Positions 50,398 through 60,043 of a stretch of DNA of 64,000 bases are shown here, piece after piece (the stretch's first letter is position 1; the number at the start of each line of letters is the position of its first letter). The notes beneath the pieces are model-generated. The model ran no database searches. It was not told where the DNA came from and saw only the letters and a list, made by a program, of their open reading frames with translations. Position numbers and translations under genes: made by a program. Source of the DNA: Allobosea lupini (lineage in GTDB: Bacteria > Pseudomonadota > Alphaproteobacteria > Rhizobiales > Beijerinckiaceae). The stretch covers positions 248,001 through 312,000 of the forward strand of contig NZ_FOAN01000002.1 in the NCBI RefSeq assembly GCF_900109525.1, given 5' to 3'.

Positions 50398-50481
50398 GAC
50401 TGCTCCTTGGGGAAACCAGGCGGACGGACGCTTCGCGTTCAGGCGAAACTGGCCGTATCGCCCTTGTGAATGACGGTAAAC

Positions 50482-51414
50482 TTAAGCGATCACCGCGCCC
50501 TTGCGCTCGACGATCATGCCGTAGGTTTGCGGCTCGCGATGCTTGGCGAAATTGAACGTCGAGTTCTTGTAGCTGTTGCCGAGGTCGAGATCGCAGCGGG
50601 CGACGACGAGTTCGTCATCCTCGGTCACCGCCTGCGCCACCACCTCGCCTGTCGGGGCGATGATGCAGGAGCCGCCGATCTGGTCGACGCCGGCCTCCAA
50701 TCCCGCCTTGGCGACGCCGACCACCCAGGTCGCGTTCTGATAGGCGCCGGCCTGCATCACCAGCTGGTTGTGGAAATTGCCGAGCCGGTCGTGATCGGGC
50801 GCCGGCGGGTTGTGCTTGGGCGTGTTGTAGCCGAGCACGATCATCTCGACGCCCTGCAGCCCCATGACGCGATAGCTCTCGGGCCAGCGCCGGTCGTTGC
50901 AGATCATCATGCCGAGCCGGCCGCCCATTGTTTCCCAGACCGGCCAGCCGAGATTTCCGGTCTCGAAATAGCGCTTCTCGAGATTCTGGAAGACGGCGTC
51001 CGGCCGATGCTCGGGATGCCCCGGCAGATGGATCTTGCGGTATTTGCCAACGATCCGGCCCGATTTGTCGACCATGATCGCGGTGTTGAAGCGGCGCTTG
51101 CGGCCGTCCTCGAAAGCCAGTTCCGGATAGCCGAGATGGAAGCCGATGCCGAGCCGCTCGGCCTCCGCGAAGAGCGGCGCCGTCTCGTTCGATGGCATGG
51201 CGCTCTCGAAATAGGAGTCGATCTCGGCCTCGTCATCGATCCACCAATGCGGGAAGAAGGCGGTCAGCGCCGCCTCGGGATAGACGACGAGGTCGCAGCC
51301 ATTCGCCTTCGCCTGGCGCATCAGCTCGATCATGCGGGCGACGGCAGAGCTGCGGCTCTCCTCGCGCTGGATCGGCCCGAGCTGGGCTGCGCCGACGGTC
51401 AGGATACGAGGCAT
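50482..51414 (-). CDS. N-carbamoyl-D-amino-acid hydrolase (nitrilase superfamily)
   Basis: This 310-residue enzyme has the nitrilase catalytic triad Glu47 (VVYPEAALTAFF), Lys127 (KYRKIHLPGH) and Cys172 (MMICNDRRWPES). These numbers are the same as those of the Agrobacterium D-carbamoylase, which hydrolyses N-carbamoyl-D-amino acids to the D-amino acid, carbon dioxide and ammonia. PEHRPDAVFQNLEKRYFE and the C-terminal NSTFNFAKHREPQTYG also match. ATG 51414 is the family start. It is divergent from the short ABM gene and upstream of the amidohydrolase gene; together they could complete a hydantoin or carbamoyl route. Confidence 0.92.
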   Translation of the reverse strand: MPRILTVGAAQLGPIQREESRSSAVARMIELMRQAKANGCDLVVYPEAALTAFFPHWWIDDEAEIDSYFESAMPSNETAPLFAEAERLGIGFHLGYPELAFEDGRKRRFNTAIMVDKSGRIVGKYRKIHLPGHPEHRPDAVFQNLEKRYFETGNLGWPVWETMGGRLGMMICNDRRWPESYRVMGLQGVEMIVLGYNTPKHNPPAPDHDRLGNFHNQLVMQAGAYQNATWVVGVAKAGLEAGVDQIGGSCIIAPTGEVVAQAVTEDDELVVARCDLDLGNSYKNSTFNFAKHREPQTYGMIVERKGAVIA

Positions 51415-51593
51415 CGGAAGGCTCCTGCTGTGCTTGGTCGTTGCTCGAGGATGCTGCGCGAGGCGGACGCGGTTATCCGTGTGCGCCATTGCGCAGTTGC
51501 CGTTACGGCAATAGCGTCGAGCGTTCCCTCTGGGCTCGGTCCGGAAGCGCCGGCCGCGGCTGCCGGGGCAGCATCGAGCTGCGGATCAAAGTC

Positions 51594-51893
51594 ATGGCCA
51601 CGTTCAATGTCGTCCGCTTCCGCATCAAGCCCGGGCGTGAGGCCGAATTCCTCGACGCCCACCGCCAAGGCAAAGCCAATTGGCCCGGCCTTGCGCGAGG
51701 CCACATCATCAAGACCGGCGACCACGCCTATTGCCTGATCGGCGAATGGGAGGACCTCGCCGCCTTGAAGGGCGCCCGCGATCAGATGATCGCGACGCTC
51801 GGCAGCTTCCGCGACACGCTCGAGGACCTCGGCAATGGCCTCGGCGTCACCGACGCGGTGTCCGGGGAAGTCGTCCTGGACCTGCGCGCCTGA
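51594..51893 (+). CDS. Antibiotic-biosynthesis-monooxygenase-like dimeric barrel protein
   Basis: This 99-residue protein has the alpha/beta ferredoxin-like pattern of ABM or Dabb domains: ATFNVVRFRIKPGREAEFLDAHRQG at the start, ARGHIIKTGDHAYCLIGEWEDLAAL in the middle. Such small dimers are often heme-degrading, quinol-oxidising or isomerase enzymes, and many have no known function. It lies divergent from the carbamoylase gene. Longer frames starting at 51192 overlap that gene and are rejected. Confidence 0.75.
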   Translation: MATFNVVRFRIKPGREAEFLDAHRQGKANWPGLARGHIIKTGDHAYCLIGEWEDLAALKGARDQMIATLGSFRDTLEDLGNGLGVTDAVSGEVVLDLRA

Positions 51894-52031
51894 CGCGCGC
51901 TCGACGATGCCATCACCGAGAGCGACGGCATCGCCAGGAAAATGAATGGGCCCATAGGCGGGCCAATTCGCTAAGCGGGTCGGGCTTCGACCAGGCCCGA
52001 CGACAGCGCAGGACATGACGTCGAACCGCCT

Positions 52032-52919
52032 TCAGATGCTCTTGGCCAGGCGCGGGTCGAGCGAGTCGCGCAATCCGTCGCCAAGCAGGTTGACGGCCAG
52101 CACGGTGATCGAGAGGAACAGCGCCGGGAAGAAGACGATGTGCGGCCTGACCTGCCAGAGCGCCCTGCCCTCGGCCATGATGTTGCCCCAGGACGGGGTC
52201 GCCGGCGGCACGCCCGCGCCGATGAAGGACAGGATCGCCTCGATGATCATGGCACTGGCGCAAATATACGTTGCCTGCACCGTCATCGGCGCGATCGTGT
52301 TGGGCAGGATGTGCTTGATGATGATGCGCGGCACGCGGGCGCCGTTCGAGATCGCCGCCTCGACATAGGGCTGTTCGCGCAGGGAGAGCACGACGCTTCG
52401 AACAAGACGGGCGACGCGCGGAATCTCGGCGATGGTGATGGCGAGGATGACGTTGCCGACCGAACCGCGCGTCAGCGCCATCAGAGCGATGGCGAGCAGG
52501 ATCGGCGGGATCGACATCATGCCGTCGATGACGCGCATGACGATGCCGTCGGCCCAGCGCACGAAGCCGGAGAACAGCCCGATCGCCAGACCGGCGATCG
52601 AGGCCAGGATCGCGACCGAGAAGCCGACGATCAGCGAGACGCGGGCGCCGTAGACGACGCGCGAATAGATGTCGCGCCCGAGCATGTCGGTGCCGAACCA
52701 GTAGAGCTCGGACGGCACGCGCGTACGCCGCGCCGTCGAGATCGCCGTCGGATCGACCGTAAAGAGCAGTGGCGCGAAGACGGCGATGAAGATCATCGCC
52801 AGCAGCAGGAAGCCGCCGATCGCGACCGAAGGGTGCTTGCGCAGATAAGAGCGCTTGGGCGGCTTGACGCCCGCGCCGATTTCATCCGCCAGAGGCAGTG
52901 GGGCAGCTGGAGCGGTCAA
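52032..52919 (-). CDS. Peptide-type ABC transporter permease (DppC-like), second system
   Basis: This 295-residue permease carries an N-terminal helix (VAIGGFLLLAMIFIAVFAPLLF), YWFGTDMLGRDIYSRVVYGARVS, the EAA loop PYVEAAISNGARVPRIIIKHILPNTIAPM and the ending VNLLGDGLRDSLDPRLAK. It appears to start at a TTG that overlaps the DppB-like stop (TTGA), behind GAGG. It belongs with the DppB-like permease and binding protein upstream. No ATPase gene follows; the next gene is on the other strand. Confidence 0.92.
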   Translation of the reverse strand: MTAPAAPLPLADEIGAGVKPPKRSYLRKHPSVAIGGFLLLAMIFIAVFAPLLFTVDPTAISTARRTRVPSELYWFGTDMLGRDIYSRVVYGARVSLIVGFSVAILASIAGLAIGLFSGFVRWADGIVMRVIDGMMSIPPILLAIALMALTRGSVGNVILAITIAEIPRVARLVRSVVLSLREQPYVEAAISNGARVPRIIIKHILPNTIAPMTVQATYICASAMIIEAILSFIGAGVPPATPSWGNIMAEGRALWQVRPHIVFFPALFLSITVLAVNLLGDGLRDSLDPRLAKSI

Positions 52920-53857
52920 TAGCGTATCCTCGGATCGACGAGGGTGTAGATCAGGTCGACGGCCAGGTTCACCAGCACGTAGACGAACGAGAAGATCAGC
53001 ACGACGCCCTGGATGACCGGATAGTCGCGCCGCAGGATGGCATCGAGCGTCAGCCGGCCGAGGCCAGGAATGGCGAAGACGCTCTCGGTGACGACGGCGC
53101 CGCCGATCAGCAGCGCGACGCCGATGCCGATGATGGTGACGACCGGCACCGCCGCGTTCTTCAGCGAATGCAGGAAGAGCACGTCACGGTTGCCGACGCC
53201 CTTGGCCTGAGCGGTGCGGACATAGTCCTGCTGCAGCACCTCCAGCATGGTCGCGCGGGTGATGCGCGCGATCAGCGCAATATACACCGTGCCCAGCGTG
53301 ATCGAGGGCAGGATCAAGTTCTTGAACCAAGGCCAGATACCCTGCGAGATCGGCGTGTAGCCCTGCACCGGCACCCAGTCGAGCTTGAGCGCGAAGACGT
53401 AGGCGAGCAGGTAGCCGATCACGAAGACCGGCACGGAGAAGCCGAAGACCGCAAAGCCGACCACGGCGCGGTCGACCCAGGTGCCGGCCTTCCAGGCGGC
53501 GATGACGCCAAGCGGCACGGCGATCGAAACCGCCAGGATCAGCGTCAGCACCATCAGCGACAAGGTCGGCTCGATGCGCTGGGCGATCAGTTGCGTCACC
53601 GGCAGCGAGGTGAAGATCGAGGTGCCGAGATCGCCCTGCAACACCCGGAAGAACCATTCGCCGAAGCGGACCAGATAGGGTCGGTCGAGGCCCAGGCTGG
53701 CGCGGATGCGCTCGACGTCTGCGGGTGAGGCCTGGTCGCCGGCGATCACGGCCGCCGGATCGCCCGGCGCGATGTAGAGAAGCGAGAAGACGAACAGCGC
53801 CACGAAAGCCATGACGGGTATCGTCGAGATAATGCGTCTGACGATGAAAGCGAGCAT
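52916..53857 (-). CDS. Peptide-type ABC transporter permease (DppB-like), second system
   Basis: This 313-residue permease carries MLAFIVRRIISTIPVMAFVALFVFSLLYIAPGDPA at its start, as DppB/OppB subunits do, the EAA loop QDYVRTAQAKGVGNRDVLFLHSLKNAAVPV and a C-terminal NLAVDLIYTLVDPRIRY. It is translated between the binding protein and the DppC-like permease, overlapping the latter by four bases. Its sequence differs clearly from the first system's permease, so the two sets are not a recent duplication. Confidence 0.92.
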   Translation of the reverse strand: MLAFIVRRIISTIPVMAFVALFVFSLLYIAPGDPAAVIAGDQASPADVERIRASLGLDRPYLVRFGEWFFRVLQGDLGTSIFTSLPVTQLIAQRIEPTLSLMVLTLILAVSIAVPLGVIAAWKAGTWVDRAVVGFAVFGFSVPVFVIGYLLAYVFALKLDWVPVQGYTPISQGIWPWFKNLILPSITLGTVYIALIARITRATMLEVLQQDYVRTAQAKGVGNRDVLFLHSLKNAAVPVVTIIGIGVALLIGGAVVTESVFAIPGLGRLTLDAILRRDYPVIQGVVLIFSFVYVLVNLAVDLIYTLVDPRIRY

Positions 53858-53975
53858 CGAACCCCTGAGTTGCCGCTACTGGCGCCGGAGTTGTCGGAAT
53901 GGCAACCCCGACACATCCGGCGGCTTGATTGGAGCCTGCCGCCCGGGATCAGCCGGGCCGCAGGCTTGCTCGGTC

Positions 53976-55574
53976 TCAGGCCTTCGACACGCCCCAGAAG
54001 AAGGGCAGCGGGCCGCTGGTCACGCCGGTGACGTTCTTCCGCCAGGCCTGGTAGCCGAGATAGAAGCCGGTCGGCGCATAGACGACGTTCTCGACGGCGG
54101 CCTTGTTGAGGCGGTCCATCGCCGCCTTCTCCTCGGCCTGATCCTTGGCGTTGAACCAATTGGTGACCTCGGTCTCGACCGCCGGCACGTCCGGCCACCC
54201 GAACCAGGCCTTGTCGCCATTCGCCCGGATCGCCGTGTAGGAGGACGGATTGATGCAGTCGGCGCCGGCATGCCAGGTGTGGAACATGCTCCAGCCGCCC
54301 TGGCTCGGCGGGGTCTTCTGGGCGCGCCGTGCGCCGACCGTGCCCCAGTCGGTGGCGACGAAATCGACCTTCAGGCCGATGCTCTTGAGCAGCTCGGCCG
54401 TGACGTCGCCCATCGCCTTGGTCGCCGACATGTCCTGCGCTACGACGCAGATCACCGGCTCGCCATTGTAGCCGGACTCGGCGATGAGCTTCTTGGCGGC
54501 CGCGACGTTCTTCATCTTCAGCATGTCGCCGCCCGCCTCGGTATAAAGCGGGGTGCCCGGCGTGAAGAAGCCGGGCAGCGGCTTCCAGAGCTTGTCGTCG
54601 TCGCCGACGATCGAGCGCATGAAGTCTTCCTGGTTCATCGCCGTCAGCACCGCCTGGCGCACCTTCAGATTATTGAAGGGCGGATGCAGGTGGTTCATGC
54701 GGAAGGCGCCGATATTGCCGAGCGGATCGCCGATATCGACGCTGATGTCCTTGTGAGCCTTGAGCACCGGCACGAGGTCGGAGAGCGGGGTCTCCCACCA
54801 GTCGACCTCGCCGCTCTGCAGCGCGGCTGCCGCGGTCGCGGCATCGGGGATGATCACCCACTCGATCCGGTCGACCAGCATGTTCTTGCCGCCGGCGAGC
54901 CAATCTGCCTTCTCGGAGCGCGGCACATAGTCGGCGAACTTCTCGAAGACCGCCTTGGCGCCCGGCACCCATTCACTGCGGGCGAACTTCATCGGCCCGG
55001 AGCCGACATACTCGGTGATCTGCGTGAACGGATCGGTCTTGGCGATGCGCTCGGGCATGATGAAGGAGCACGGCGCGTTGTTCTTGGCGAGCGCCAGCAG
55101 CATCTTCGGGAAGGGCTGCTTGAGCTTCCAGGTCCAGGTTCGGTCGTCGACGGCGGCGAGTTCGTTCTCGATCGCCTTGATCATCAGGCCCATCGGGTCG
55201 CGGGCCTGCCAGCGCTTCAGGCTCTGCACCACGTCCTTGGCGAGCACCGGCGTGCCGTCATGGAATTTGAGGCCGGAACGCAGCTTGAAGGTCCAGGTCA
55301 GGCCGTCGGAGGAGACCTCCTCGCCCTCGACCATCTGGCGCTGCGGCTGGAACTTCGAATCGATGCCGTAGAGCGTGTCCCAGACCAGGGCTGCGGCATT
55401 GCGGACGACGTATTGCGTCCCCCAGATCGGGTCGAAATTGGCGAGGTTGGCCTGCGGCACGAAGCGCAGCGTCTTGGCCGCCGCGCCTTGCGAGAGCGCT
55501 GGCATGGCGAGGCCGCCGGTTGCTGCCAGAACGCCGGTGCCGGCGGCGGTCTTCAGAAAATTCCTGCGGTCCAT
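53976..55574 (-). CDS. Peptide-type ABC transporter substrate-binding protein, second system
   Basis: This 532-residue SBP_bac_5 protein has a Tat leader (MDRRNFLKTAAGTGVLAATGG, cleavage near ALSQG). LRFVPQANLANFDPIWGTQ and LTWTFKLRSGLKFHDGTPVLAKD match the family, and WHAGADCINPSS lies near residue 440. Tat export differs from the Sec signal of the first system's receptor. Family members in this branch bind peptides, opines or amino-acid conjugates; the carbamoylase, amidase and M20 genes on both sides suggest an amino-acid derivative. Confidence 0.92.
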   Translation of the reverse strand: MDRRNFLKTAAGTGVLAATGGLAMPALSQGAAAKTLRFVPQANLANFDPIWGTQYVVRNAAALVWDTLYGIDSKFQPQRQMVEGEEVSSDGLTWTFKLRSGLKFHDGTPVLAKDVVQSLKRWQARDPMGLMIKAIENELAAVDDRTWTWKLKQPFPKMLLALAKNNAPCSFIMPERIAKTDPFTQITEYVGSGPMKFARSEWVPGAKAVFEKFADYVPRSEKADWLAGGKNMLVDRIEWVIIPDAATAAAALQSGEVDWWETPLSDLVPVLKAHKDISVDIGDPLGNIGAFRMNHLHPPFNNLKVRQAVLTAMNQEDFMRSIVGDDDKLWKPLPGFFTPGTPLYTEAGGDMLKMKNVAAAKKLIAESGYNGEPVICVVAQDMSATKAMGDVTAELLKSIGLKVDFVATDWGTVGARRAQKTPPSQGGWSMFHTWHAGADCINPSSYTAIRANGDKAWFGWPDVPAVETEVTNWFNAKDQAEEKAAMDRLNKAAVENVVYAPTGFYLGYQAWRKNVTGVTSGPLPFFWGVSKA

Positions 55575-55797
55575 CTTGTACTCTCCCCTGAAGCGGCGGC
55601 GGCCTCTGATCGGGCGACCTTGCCTAGAGTGTGGGCAGAAAAATCTGCGCCTGACAACACGCTTGACGGGTCGCTACGACAAGAATTGGCCCTGCACGGT
55701 TCGTGCCAGACGGAACCGGTTTGCGGCTCACGACATCGTTTGCAAGCAAACGACACGCGAAGCCGGGGGACAGGCGCAGAAAATTGCGCCGATCCGC

Positions 55798-57210
55798 CTA
55801 AATCGATTTGATCGGCGCATCGACGCGCGCGAACGGACGCGCGGATTCAAACGATGCAGCCGCCTGCATGACGAGCGCATCATTCCCGAATGCCCCCACG
55901 ATCTGCAGACTCGCCGGCAATCCGGCCGAGGTCAGCCCACAGGGCACTGCGGCGGCCGGCTGCTGGGTGATGTTGAAGGGGTAGGTCAGCGGCGTCCAGC
56001 GCGTCCAGTCCTCGCCATAGCCGCCATGCCCGGGCGTGTTCCTGCCGACCGCGAAGGCCGGCAGCGGCAGCGTCGGCGTCAGCAGGAGATCGAAGCGCTC
56101 ATGGAACTGCGCCATCTGATAGGCAAGCGCATTGCGTTGATAGAGCAGGGCATCGACGTAAGCAGCGCCTTCAATCCGCTCACCCATCTCGGCGACGGCT
56201 ACGAGGCCGGGATCCATCTGCGCGCGCCCCGCCGCATCGGTGCTGCGCAGGGCCAGCGCCGCGCCGGCCGACCAAAGCGTCATCAGCGTTTCGATCGGAT
56301 CGTCGAAGCCGGGATCGACCTCCTCGACGGTCGCCCCCAGTTCGCGGAAGGTCAGCGCCGCCGCATGCGTCAGAGCCGCGACCTCGGGGTCGACCAGCGC
56401 ATCGCCGCCAAGCCGTGGTGACCAGGCGATGCGCAGGCCGCGCACGCCGCGATCGAGCCCGGCCGTGAAATCGGGCGGGGGATGTTTGAAAGCGGTCATG
56501 TCGCGCGCATCGGGCTGGCCGATCGCGTTCATCGCAAGGGCCGAGTCGCGCACGGTGCGGGTCAGCGGCCCGAGATGGGCGAGGAAGCCCATGACCGAGG
56601 CGGGCCAGGCCGGCACGCGGCCATAGGTCGGCTTGAGACCGAAGACGCCACAAAAGGCGGCAGGGATGCGCACCGAGCCGGCGCCGTCGGTGCCGAGATG
56701 GATGCAGCCGAGATTGAGCGCTGCGGCCACGGCTGCACCCGATGAGGAGCCTCCCGGCCCGGTCGAGACATCCCAGGGATTGCGGGTGATGCCGGAGAAA
56801 GGCGAATCGCCGACGCCCTTCCAGCCATACTCCGGCATGGTGGTCTTGCCGAGGAAGACGCAGCCGGCTTCGCGCAGCCGCGCCGTCGCCGGCGCGTCCT
56901 CCTGGAACGGCGCATCGGAAGCCAGCGCCGAACCACGCCGCATCGGCCAGCCGGCGACGCCGAGATTGTCCTTGATCGTCACCGGCACGCCGTCGAGCGG
57001 GCCAAGCGCCTCGCCCTTCAGCCAGCGGCTCTCCGCAGCCTGCGCCATGGCGAGCGTCACGGGCTCGTCGCGGACGACGAAGGCGTTCACCTCCGGCTCG
57101 AAGCGCTCGATGCGGGCGAGCGCGTCCCTGGCGACCTCGACCGGCGAGAGTTCGCGCGCGGCGTAGAGATAGCCGAGCTCGGCGGCGGACAGCGAAGCGA
57201 TGGTGGTCAT
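55798..57210 (-). CDS. Amidase signature enzyme
   Basis: This 470-residue hydrolase has the Ser-cisSer-Lys triad: Lys80 (GVPVTIKDNLG), cis-Ser155 (STGPGGSSSGAA) and nucleophile Ser179 (DGAGSVRIPAAFCG). The length is standard. It would hydrolyse amides to acid and ammonia; the group ranges from acylamidases to allophanate and GatA-like enzymes, and no bound GatB/C partner is encoded here. ATG 57210 has GAGGGGGA upstream. The M20 hydrolase gene lies 13 bases upstream on the same strand, giving a two-gene unit. Confidence 0.92.
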   Translation of the reverse strand: MTTIASLSAAELGYLYAARELSPVEVARDALARIERFEPEVNAFVVRDEPVTLAMAQAAESRWLKGEALGPLDGVPVTIKDNLGVAGWPMRRGSALASDAPFQEDAPATARLREAGCVFLGKTTMPEYGWKGVGDSPFSGITRNPWDVSTGPGGSSSGAAVAAALNLGCIHLGTDGAGSVRIPAAFCGVFGLKPTYGRVPAWPASVMGFLAHLGPLTRTVRDSALAMNAIGQPDARDMTAFKHPPPDFTAGLDRGVRGLRIAWSPRLGGDALVDPEVAALTHAAALTFRELGATVEEVDPGFDDPIETLMTLWSAGAALALRSTDAAGRAQMDPGLVAVAEMGERIEGAAYVDALLYQRNALAYQMAQFHERFDLLLTPTLPLPAFAVGRNTPGHGGYGEDWTRWTPLTYPFNITQQPAAAVPCGLTSAGLPASLQIVGAFGNDALVMQAAASFESARPFARVDAPIKSI

Positions 57211-57223
57211 AGGAAAATCCCCC

Positions 57224-58453
57224 TCAGGCGTTGGCGGCGCGCCAGGCGGCGCTGAGCAGGACATTGGCGCCGGCAACCATGTCGTCGTCGCTGCTGAGCT
57301 CCGCCGGGTTGTGCGAGAGTCCGCCGATCGAGGGGATGAAGACCATCGCGGTCGGGCAGAGCCGCGACATCATCTGCGCATCATGACCGGCCCCCGAGAT
57401 CATCCGGCGGATGGGTAAGCCGAACTCGGCGGCGCTCGCCTCGACACTGGCGATCAGCTCCTCGGCAAAGGGCGTCGCCGGGAAGCGGGCGAGATCGCGG
57501 AAGCTGATCGAAATATCGTCGCGAGCCGACAATTCGGCGCAGAACTTGCGGACGGCGGCCTCGGCCTCTGCCAGCGGCGCATCGAGCGGATTGCGCAAAT
57601 CGAGCGTCATCACGACGGTCTCGGGCACGACGTTGACGTTGCCGGGCCAGGTGCGGATCACGCCTGAATTGGCGAGCTGGCCCGGGATCGTCTTGGTCAG
57701 TTCGTTGGCGAAGATGTTGATGCGGGCAGCGGCGAGGCCGGGATCCTTGCGGTAGCGCATCGGCGTGGTGCCGGCATGGCTCGGCCGGCCAGTAAGCGTC
57801 AGTTCGAGCCAGCAGATCGCCTGGATGCCAGTGACGGCGCCGAGGCCGCCGCCCTCGCTCTCGAGCACCGGCCCCTGCTCGATATGCAGCTCGAGATAGG
57901 CATGCGCCGGCAGGAAGCCGGGCTGCTCGGCACCGTGATAGCCGATGCGCTTCAACTCGCTGCCGAGCCCGGCGCCGTCGGAATCCTTCTCGGCATGGGC
58001 AGCCTCGACGCTCATCCCGCCGGCCCAGACATAGGAGCCGAGCATGTCGGGATGGAAGCGAGCGCCCTCCTCATTGGTGAAGGCGATCACGGCCATGTCG
58101 CGCTTCGGCGTCACACCGGCATCGCGCAAGGCCGCCAGCACCTCGACGCCGCCGATCACGCCGAGCGCGCCGTCGAAGCGCCCGCCGGTGCCGACCGTAT
58201 CGATATGCGAGCCCATGATCACTGCCGGCCCGTCCTCCTGCCCCTTGAGAATGCCGACGATGTTGCCGATCGCATCGACGCGGACATCGAGGCCGAGCGC
58301 CTTCAGTTCGCCGACCAGCCAATCCCGCCCCTGCTTGTCTTCATCCGTCAACGCAAGGCGCCGGCAGCCGCCTTCCGGCGTCGCCCCGATCCTCGACAGG
58401 GCTGCAAGCCGCGAGAGCAGGCGCTCCCCATCGATCCGCAGATTGGTGCTCAT
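57224..58453 (-). CDS. M20-family carbamoylase (N-carbamoyl-L-amino-acid hydrolase-like)
   Basis: This 409-residue dinuclear metallohydrolase shows the M20 ligands in MGSHIDTVGTGGRFDGALG, AFTNEEGARFHPDMLGS and HIEQGPVLE, and the family lid residues in GRPSHAGTTPMRYRKDP. The ending GGLSHNPAELSSDDD is characteristic of the hydantoinase/carbamoylase branch (allantoate amidohydrolases, ureidoglycolate hydrolases, L-carbamoylases). It would release carbon dioxide and ammonia from an N-carbamoyl or ureido acid. It forms a unit with the amidase gene downstream. ATG 58453 is the family-type start. Confidence 0.92.
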   Translation of the reverse strand: MSTNLRIDGERLLSRLAALSRIGATPEGGCRRLALTDEDKQGRDWLVGELKALGLDVRVDAIGNIVGILKGQEDGPAVIMGSHIDTVGTGGRFDGALGVIGGVEVLAALRDAGVTPKRDMAVIAFTNEEGARFHPDMLGSYVWAGGMSVEAAHAEKDSDGAGLGSELKRIGYHGAEQPGFLPAHAYLELHIEQGPVLESEGGGLGAVTGIQAICWLELTLTGRPSHAGTTPMRYRKDPGLAAARINIFANELTKTIPGQLANSGVIRTWPGNVNVVPETVVMTLDLRNPLDAPLAEAEAAVRKFCAELSARDDISISFRDLARFPATPFAEELIASVEASAAEFGLPIRRMISGAGHDAQMMSRLCPTAMVFIPSIGGLSHNPAELSSDDDMVAGANVLLSAAWRAANA

Positions 58454-58633
58454 CGCGTCGGCTCTCCATAGGCGCTCTGGTCTGGACCCAGCAGGCCGGA
58501 ACGGGCGCCCGCGCGCAAGAGGCAGATTGGGTGACACGACGCGTGCCGGCAGCGCGCCACGCGCAGGGCGCGGCCCGCCCCGGCGCGGCGAGGACTTTGA
58601 AGGAGCAATCTGCCCAGATAAAAGGCAGTCATC

Positions 58634-60043
58634 ATGTCGCAGATCGCCCTGCCCTATCGCTCGGGGAGCCCCTGGCTCACCGAGGTCAAAGCCATGCTGG
58701 CGCTGAGCTGGCCGATGGTGCTGACCAATGTCGCCCAGACGGCGATGACGGCGACCGACGTGATCATGATGGGCCATCTGGGCCCCGACTCGCTGGCTGC
58801 CGGCGCGCTCGCCTCCAACCTCTACATGGCCTTCCTGATCTTCGGCATCGGTGTGATGGCCGCCGTCGCACCGATGGTCGCGATCGAGCTCGGGCGGAAT
58901 CGGCATTCGGTCCGCGACGTGCGCCGCACGGTGCGACAGGGCTTCTGGGTAGCGGCGACGATGGCCGGCCCAATGTGGCTCTGCCTCTGGCAAGCCGAGG
59001 CGATCCTGACGGCGATGGGCCAGAATCCGGCGCTGGCAAAAGCTGCCGCTTCCTACCTGCACACGCTGCAGTGGGGGCTCCTGCCCTTCTACCTCTATCT
59101 CACCTTGCGCGGTTTCCTCGCAGCGCTACAGCGGCCGTTCTGGGTCTTCGTGACCGTGCTCTTTGCGGTCGGCTTCAACGCCTTCGCCAACTGGGTGCTG
59201 ATGTTCGGGCGGCTCGGCTTCCCGGCGCTCGGCCTGCCCGGCTCCGGGATGGCCACGGCGCTGGCCTCGACCCTGATGTTCGCCGGCCTCGCGCTGGTGG
59301 TCTCGCTCGACCGACGCTTCCGGCGCTATCATCTGTTCGGCCGGTTCTGGCGGGCGGACTGGAGCCGTTATCGCGCCTTCTGGCGGATGGGCCTGCCGAT
59401 CGGCACCACCGTCGGCTTCGAGGTCTGGATCTTCAACGGCGCCGCCTTCCTGATGGGCCTGCTCGGCCCGACCTCGCTCGCTGCCCATGCGATCGCGATC
59501 CAGATCGCCTCGCTCTGCTTCATGGTGCCGATGGGCATCGGCCAGGCCGGAACCGTCAGAGTGGGGCGCGCCTTCGGCGCCGGCGACGAAGAAGGCATCG
59601 CCCGGGCCGGCGCGACGGCGCTCGCGCTCGCGACCGCCTTCATGTGCTTCACCGCCCTGCTGATGTTGCTGATCCCGCACTGGCTCGTCGTTCCGTTCCT
59701 CGACGCCGGCAAGCCGCGCGCCGCCGAAGTGGCAGAGCTCGCTATGGTGTTCCTGTTCTATGCGGCGATCTTCCAGATCGTCGACGGCATCCAGGTGGTC
59801 GGGGTCTCGATCCTGCGCGGCCTGCGCGACACGCGCGTGCCGATGCTGTTCGCCGGCCTCGGCTACTGGGGCATCGGCCTGCCGCTCTCGGCGGCGCTCG
59901 GCTTCCTGACACCGCTCGCCGGCGTCGGCATCTGGATCGGGCTCGCGACCGGCCTCGCGATTGTCGCCGCGTTGATGCTGGCTCGCTGGTTCGCCCGCGA
60001 GCGGCTCGGCCTGACCAGATCGGCTGGCCTGCCGGCCTCGTAG
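58634..60043 (+). CDS. MATE-family efflux transporter
   Basis: This 469-residue protein has twelve predicted helices. MLALSWPMVLTNVAQTAMTATDVIMMGHLG at the start and the second-half repeat FWRMGLPIGTTVGFEVWIFNGAAFLMGLLGP match NorM-type MATE exporters, which expel cationic drugs or metabolites in exchange for sodium or protons. GIQVVGVSILRGLRDTRVPM is the usual segment in helix 10. It is not preceded by a strong ribosome site; ATG 58634 fits the family start. It is divergent from the M20 gene. Confidence 0.92.
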   Translation: MSQIALPYRSGSPWLTEVKAMLALSWPMVLTNVAQTAMTATDVIMMGHLGPDSLAAGALASNLYMAFLIFGIGVMAAVAPMVAIELGRNRHSVRDVRRTVRQGFWVAATMAGPMWLCLWQAEAILTAMGQNPALAKAAASYLHTLQWGLLPFYLYLTLRGFLAALQRPFWVFVTVLFAVGFNAFANWVLMFGRLGFPALGLPGSGMATALASTLMFAGLALVVSLDRRFRRYHLFGRFWRADWSRYRAFWRMGLPIGTTVGFEVWIFNGAAFLMGLLGPTSLAAHAIAIQIASLCFMVPMGIGQAGTVRVGRAFGAGDEEGIARAGATALALATAFMCFTALLMLLIPHWLVVPFLDAGKPRAAEVAELAMVFLFYAAIFQIVDGIQVVGVSILRGLRDTRVPMLFAGLGYWGIGLPLSAALGFLTPLAGVGIWIGLATGLAIVAALMLARWFARERLGLTRSAGLPAS

